Shown here in pieces: positions 61,201-64,000 of a stretch of 64,000 nt of DNA (position 1 is its first letter; each line of letters begins with the position of its first letter). Source of the DNA: Pseudomonas sp. CBZ-4. Its GTDB lineage: Bacteria > Pseudomonadota > Gammaproteobacteria > Pseudomonadales > Pseudomonadaceae. The DNA is taken from assembly GCF_000346755.1 (NCBI RefSeq), contig NZ_ANNV01000084.1, forward strand, positions 27,074-91,073, in the 5' to 3' direction. The position numbers and the translations under genes are program-made. Below the pieces are notes generated by a model. It saw only the letters and a list, made by a program, of their open reading frames with translations, was not told the DNA's origin and made no database searches.

Positions 61201-63108
61201 CAGGGTGTCGTTGAGCTGCTGGATGTCCAGGTTCACGCCTTCGGCGGCGATGAACGCAAAGTCATGGATCCAGAACTCGCGGCCGTTGGCGTGGCGCAGG
61301 CGATACGGGAACTCGCCCAGCACGCGCAGGCCGAGGTTTTCCAGGATCGGCAACACGTCGGACAGCGCCAGCGGGGTGTCGGCGTGGTAGAGCTTGCAAT
61401 GCAGCTCACGCTGGCCGGAAACCTGGCCCAGCGGCTGATAGAAACTCATCACCAGCGGGTTGGCTTCGGTCAGGCTGTTGAGGTGCTGCATGTCGACCAC
61501 GGCCGAATGCGCGGCGAAACGCTCGCGGTAGCCGGCCGGGAAGCCTTTCGGGAAGTCCGCCAGCACGTTGGTGCCCTGGGCTTCGCCGAAGCTTTCCACC
61601 ACCAGGCTGGCGTAGTCGTCCTGCCAGCTGCGGCAGGCCTGCACCACTTCTTTTTCCAGTTGCAGCGGGTCGATATCGAGGCGGTTCTTCGGGTCAACCC
61701 GCAGGATCAACTGCACGCGAGCCAGCACGGACTCGGAGAAGAAGGTCCAGAATTCGCAGTCCGAGGCTTTCAGACGATCCATCAGCACTTGCTGGATCTT
61801 CTGGCGCACTTCGGTGGAATAGATGTCACGCGGCACATAGGCCAGGCAGTAGCAGAAACGACCGTACGGGTCCTTGCGCAGGAACACGCGGATCTTGTTG
61901 CGCTCCTGGATCTGCACGATGGACATCACGGTGCTGAACAGCTCGTCCACCGGGGTCTGGAACAGGTCGTCGCGGGGCAGCACTTCAACGACTTGCGCCA
62001 GCTCCTTGCCCAGGTGCGCCTTGGCCTGGAAGCCGGAACGGCGTTCGATCTCGGCCACCTTGCGACGGATATACGGGATGACGCGCACGCTTTCGCCGTA
62101 CACCGAAGAGGTGTACAGGCCCATGAAGCGGTGTTCCTTGATGACCTTGCCGTCGGCGCTGATTTCGCGGATCGACACGTAGTCCGGGTAGGCCGGACGG
62201 TGTACGCGGCTCGGGTGCGCCGCCTTGGCGAACGACAACACCGTCGGTTCACGCAGGTAGTTCACCGCATAGTCTTCGATACGCAGGTCTTCGGCGGTCA
62301 GGCCGGCACGCAGCAGCTTGGTCAGACCGAGGAAAGAATCGGCGTCATATTCGATATGACCGCCGTCCGCCTCGTCACGTACCACAAACTCTTCATAGCC
62401 GAGGAAGGTGAAGTGGTTGCCCACCAGCCATTCCAGGAAGCTCTTGATCTCGGCCTTTTCTTCGCCGTCGATGCTGAACTGGCTGGCGTCGATACCGGCC
62501 AGCAGGTCCTGGACCTTGGCTTTCATCGGTTCGAAATCGGCCACGGCCACGCGCACTTCGCCCAACACCTGCTCAAGCTCTTTGCTCAGCACGTTGAGTT
62601 CGGCGGCATTGGCGCAACGGTCGATTTCCAGGTACATCAGCGATTCTTGCTGGATGCCTTCGCCCTGGGTGCCTTTCGGCAGGATTTCCAGCAACTCGCC
62701 CTTGGCACCACGACGCACGCTGAGCACGGTGGTTTGCAGGGTGTGGATGCTGTAGCCGCGACGGTTCAGCTCGGTACGCACCGAGTCCACCAAAAATGGC
62801 AGGTCATGGTGCAGCACTTCAACCGCAGTATGGGTCGATTGCCAGCCATGACGTTCGTAATCGGGGTTGTACACCCGCACTTGCGGTTGGGTGTGGTCAA
62901 AGCGCTCAAGCAGGCGCCACGCAGAGAGGGTGCAACCGGCCAGGTCGGAAAGGCGACGCTGGGTCAGTTCGTCCAGAGAAATGATGCCGAAGAATTGTTC
63001 AGCGAACAGCGCCACTTGTGGCAGTGCCTGTTCACTGATGTGCTGCGCCAGTGCCGCTTGCAGTTGATGCTGGAAGTCGGCCTTGCTGGCTGCGGTGAAG
63101 AACGCCAT
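58240..63108 (-). CDS. gdhB: large NAD-dependent glutamate dehydrogenase (180-kDa class)
   Basis: 1622 aa, the size of the large class found in Pseudomonas and Streptomyces. It starts [13 protein letters not shown] and has an N-terminal regulatory part with ACT-like repeats, then the catalytic core: [20 protein letters not shown], the lysine region [10 protein letters not shown] and the NAD-binding region [15 protein letters not shown]. It oxidises glutamate to 2-oxoglutarate and ammonia with NAD, supporting growth on amino acids, including the hydroxyproline path nearby that yields 2-oxoglutarate. No truncation is seen. Confidence 0.95.
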   Translation of the reverse strand: MAFFTAASKADFQHQLQAALAQHISEQALPQVALFAEQFFGIISLDELTQRRLSDLAGCTLSAWRLLERFDHTQPQVRVYNPDYERHGWQSTHTAVEVLHHDLPFLVDSVRTELNRRGYSIHTLQTTVLSVRRGAKGELLEILPKGTQGEGIQQESLMYLEIDRCANAAELNVLSKELEQVLGEVRVAVADFEPMKAKVQDLLAGIDASQFSIDGEEKAEIKSFLEWLVGNHFTFLGYEEFVVRDEADGGHIEYDADSFLGLTKLLRAGLTAEDLRIEDYAVNYLREPTVLSFAKAAHPSRVHRPAYPDYVSIREISADGKVIKEHRFMGLYTSSVYGESVRVIPYIRRKVAEIERRSGFQAKAHLGKELAQVVEVLPRDDLFQTPVDELFSTVMSIVQIQERNKIRVFLRKDPYGRFCYCLAYVPRDIYSTEVRQKIQQVLMDRLKASDCEFWTFFSESVLARVQLILRVDPKNRLDIDPLQLEKEVVQACRSWQDDYASLVVESFGEAQGTNVLADFPKGFPAGYRERFAAHSAVVDMQHLNSLTEANPLVMSFYQPLGQVSGQRELHCKLYHADTPLALSDVLPILENLGLRVLGEFPYRLRHANGREFWIHDFAFIAAEGVNLDIQQLNDTLQDAFVHIVHGDAENDAFNRLVLTAGLPWRDVALLRAYARYLKQIRLGFDLGYIASTLNNHTDIARELTRLFKTRFYLARKLTAEDLEDKQQRLEQAILSALDDVQVLNEDRILRRYLDLIKATLRTNFYQTDANGQNKSYFSFKFDPRAIPELPKPVPKFEIFVYSPRVEGVHLRFGNVARGGLRWSDREEDFRTEVLGLVKAQQVKNSVIVPVGAKGGFLPRRLPLGGSRDEIAAEGIACYRIFISGLLDITDNLKDGALVPPANVVRHDDDDPYLVVAADKGTATFSDIANGIAIDYGFWLGDAFASGGSAGYDHKKMGITAKGAWVGVQRHFRERGINVQEDSITVVGVGDMAGDVFGNGLLMSDKLQLVAAFNHLHIFIDPNPNPATSFVERQRMFELPRSAWTDYDTSIMSEGGGIFSRSAKSIAISPQMKERFDIAADKLTPTELLNALLKAPVDLLWNGGIGTYVKASSESHADVGDKANDALRVNGNELRCKVVGEGGNLGMTQLGRVEFGLNGGGSNTDFIDNAGGVDCSDHEVNIKILLNEVVQAGDMTDKQRNQLLASMTDEVGSLVLGNNYKQTQALSLAARRAYERAAEYKRLMSDLEGRGKLDRAIEYLPTEEQLVERAATGKGLTRPELSVLISYSKIDLKEALLKSLVPDDDYLTRDMETAFPPSLVAKFGEAMRRHRLKREIVSTQIANDLVNHMGITFVQRLKESTGMSPANVAGAYVIVRDIFHLPHWFRQIEALDHQVSADVQLELMDELMRLGRRATRWFLRSRRNEQDAGRDTAHFGPHLAALGLKLDELLEGPTREGWQNRYGKYTEAGVPELLARMVAGTTHLYTLLPIIEAADVTGHDAAEVAKAYFAVGSALDLPWYLQQISDLPVANNWQAQAREAFRDDVDWQQRAITISVLQMADAPEDMEARVALWLEQHKDMADRWVAMMVEIRAAVGTDYAMYAVANRELLDLALSGQSVLSPV

Positions 63109-63587
63109 CTGTGGTACTCCGCTTGGGCTTGTTATTGATGAAAGCGTCGCGTGTTATCCCCTTGCGGGGAGACCGTCAGCTCTGTTCGCAGGTTAACCAT
63201 AGCGAATCAAAGCGACAGGTGGGTGAAGCTGCACAAGACAACGGGGTCACATACAACTTGCACAAGATGCGCACCGGGCCAGATGACGGTACGACGGGCA
63301 GGTCAGGCGCCTGGCCCATGCACATCCGTTGCGCAGCTTAACGAGTGTGGGAAGACAGCTGCTTGCGGTGCTGCGACATATTCGGTCATCGGTACGCAGG
63401 CTGGGGGTTGCAACTTGGGCAACCCGAAATTTTCGGTGAAAAAACCAGCTACTTTTACTGCACCGAGTGCCGAAAATGACTGATAGCACGCGTCAGGTCA
63501 TGCACTGGGTCTGACACAGGATGCAGCACAAAATTCGCGGCAATGGCACAATTGCCCGCATTACGCCCCGCCCAGACAGGATTCCCC
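63109..63587. promoter_or_regulatory. gap between gdhB and a small conserved gene (479 bases)
   Basis: It should contain the gdhB promoter and that of the gene at 63588. A 13-base odd palindrome CCGAAATTTTCGG lies at 63424-63436; its function is unknown. No ORF with a ribosome site was seen. Confidence 0.45.
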
Positions 63588-63941
63588 ATGCTGCAACTGA
63601 CAACCGACGCGCTGATGGTCACCCCGTGCGATGACGAAGAAGACAACATGGCCATGCTCTGCTGCCACGGCAAGAACGGCGAGATGTTCATGCTCACCCG
63701 CTACCCGGATGAAGACGAAGTGGAACTGACCTGGGACTATGAGCCATCGACCCTGGACGGGCTGAAGGTCACCCTGGGTGACACGTCCCTGCTGGTGGAA
63801 CTGGCTGCCGGCGACGCCGACGCGCTGGGCGGCAAGGATCAATTGCAGATCAGCCACGCCACCGCTGCCTCAGACATGGCCGAAGTCGAAGAAACCCTGC
63901 AGAACATCCTCAAGGGCACCGGCACCTTCACCCGGATCTAA
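63588..63941 (+). CDS. small conserved hypothetical protein
   Basis: 117 aa from the ATG at 63588; a frame to 63543 lacks a ribosome site. It is acidic (CDDEEDNMAML, YPDEDEVELTWDYEP) with a beta-rich pattern. I do not recognise a family. It is divergent from gdhB and followed by REP sequence. Confidence 0.75.
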   Translation: MLQLTTDALMVTPCDDEEDNMAMLCCHGKNGEMFMLTRYPDEDEVELTWDYEPSTLDGLKVTLGDTSLLVELAAGDADALGGKDQLQISHATAASDMAEVEETLQNILKGTGTFTRI

Positions 63942-63943
63942 GC

Positions 63944-64000
63944 ATGTGGGATCGATCCTGTGGGAGCTGGCTTGTGTGGGAGCTGGCTTGCCTGCGATGC
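63944..64000. repeat. REP sequence with stuttered left arms, cut by the window end
   Basis: TGTGGGATC at 63945, then TGTGGGAGCTGGCT at 63959 and again at 63973, the last continuing as a full left arm (GGCTTGCCTGCGATGC). The right arm lies beyond the window. Confidence 0.8.

Noticed and set aside
58381..63138. 1585-codon open frame on the plus strand across gdhB
   Set aside because: It is the antisense shadow of gdhB, caused by high G+C and biased third positions; it has low-complexity H/Q/V/D-rich composition and no ribosome site.
1..64000. CRISPR array, tRNA, rRNA, prophage or insertion sequence
   Set aside because: None was found by eye; the dispersed repeats are REP pairs, with no regular spacers, and no transposase- or integrase-like protein is present.

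Overview
The window looks like a chromosome segment of a fluorescent Pseudomonas (P. fluorescens group). The support is high G+C, the abundant GGGAGCTGGCTTGCCTGCGAT-type REP pairs between genes, and the gene set itself: 180-kDa NAD-glutamate dehydrogenase, AcnB, MiaE, and a ParRS/MipBA-like locus beside aconitase B. No rRNA, tRNA, CRISPR array, transposase or integrase was recognised.

Layout. 1-2333: tail of a GGDEF protein, then a PAAR protein with a glycine-zipper C terminus and an overlapping membrane-protein gene, a probable T6SS effector/immunity pair. 2395-7520: a catabolic cluster (LacI regulator, Gfo/Idh/MocA dehydrogenase, SDR, PhyH-type dioxygenase, sugar-binding protein) whose substrate is unknown. 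7510-20720: small housekeeping and accessory units (MAPEG/DUF2834 with a divergent XRE regulator, amidase, CPBP protease, MocR/EamA pair, YceI, thioesterase, Tat-exported dienelactone hydrolase-like protein, DUF2252, AmpR/AmpC). 20771-22995: a divergent isoprenyl diphosphate synthase/terpene synthase pair. 23064-32077: a complete trans-4-hydroxy-L-proline uptake and catabolism island (epimerase, D-Hyp dehydrogenase, deaminase, ketoglutarate-semialdehyde dehydrogenase, GntR regulator, polar amino-acid ABC transporter), with an 11-bp motif repeated at three of its promoters.

32194-43492: serine-hydrolase-like lipoprotein plus MipA, a ParRS-like two-component system, MFS exporter, MiaE, universal stress protein, DUF1289 protein and AcnB. 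AcnB is preceded by a long leader that can fold into a nested RNA structure. 43540-48404: SulP transporter, HAAAP amino-acid permease, then a threonine-rich leader peptide with an intrinsic terminator in front of an isochorismatase-family hydrolase. Next comes a lower-G+C two-gene unit resembling an orphan polymorphic toxin and its immunity gene. 48531-64000: hydroxyacid dehydrogenase, APH-like phosphotransferase/SDR operon, AhpD-like protein with divergent MocR regulator, cupin, Tag glycosylase, DctA with two downstream GntR regulators and a near-perfect 20-bp operator, GdhB, and a small conserved protein.

The strongest leads for new biology are the acnB leader RNA (40572-40882), the Thr-rich leader/attenuator (46941-47153), the PAAR effector pair (541-2333), the toxin/immunity-like pair (47683-48404), the terpene pair, and a class-C beta-lactamase-fold protein lacking its catalytic serine (32194-34017). 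All function calls come from reading motifs and context; no database search was possible.
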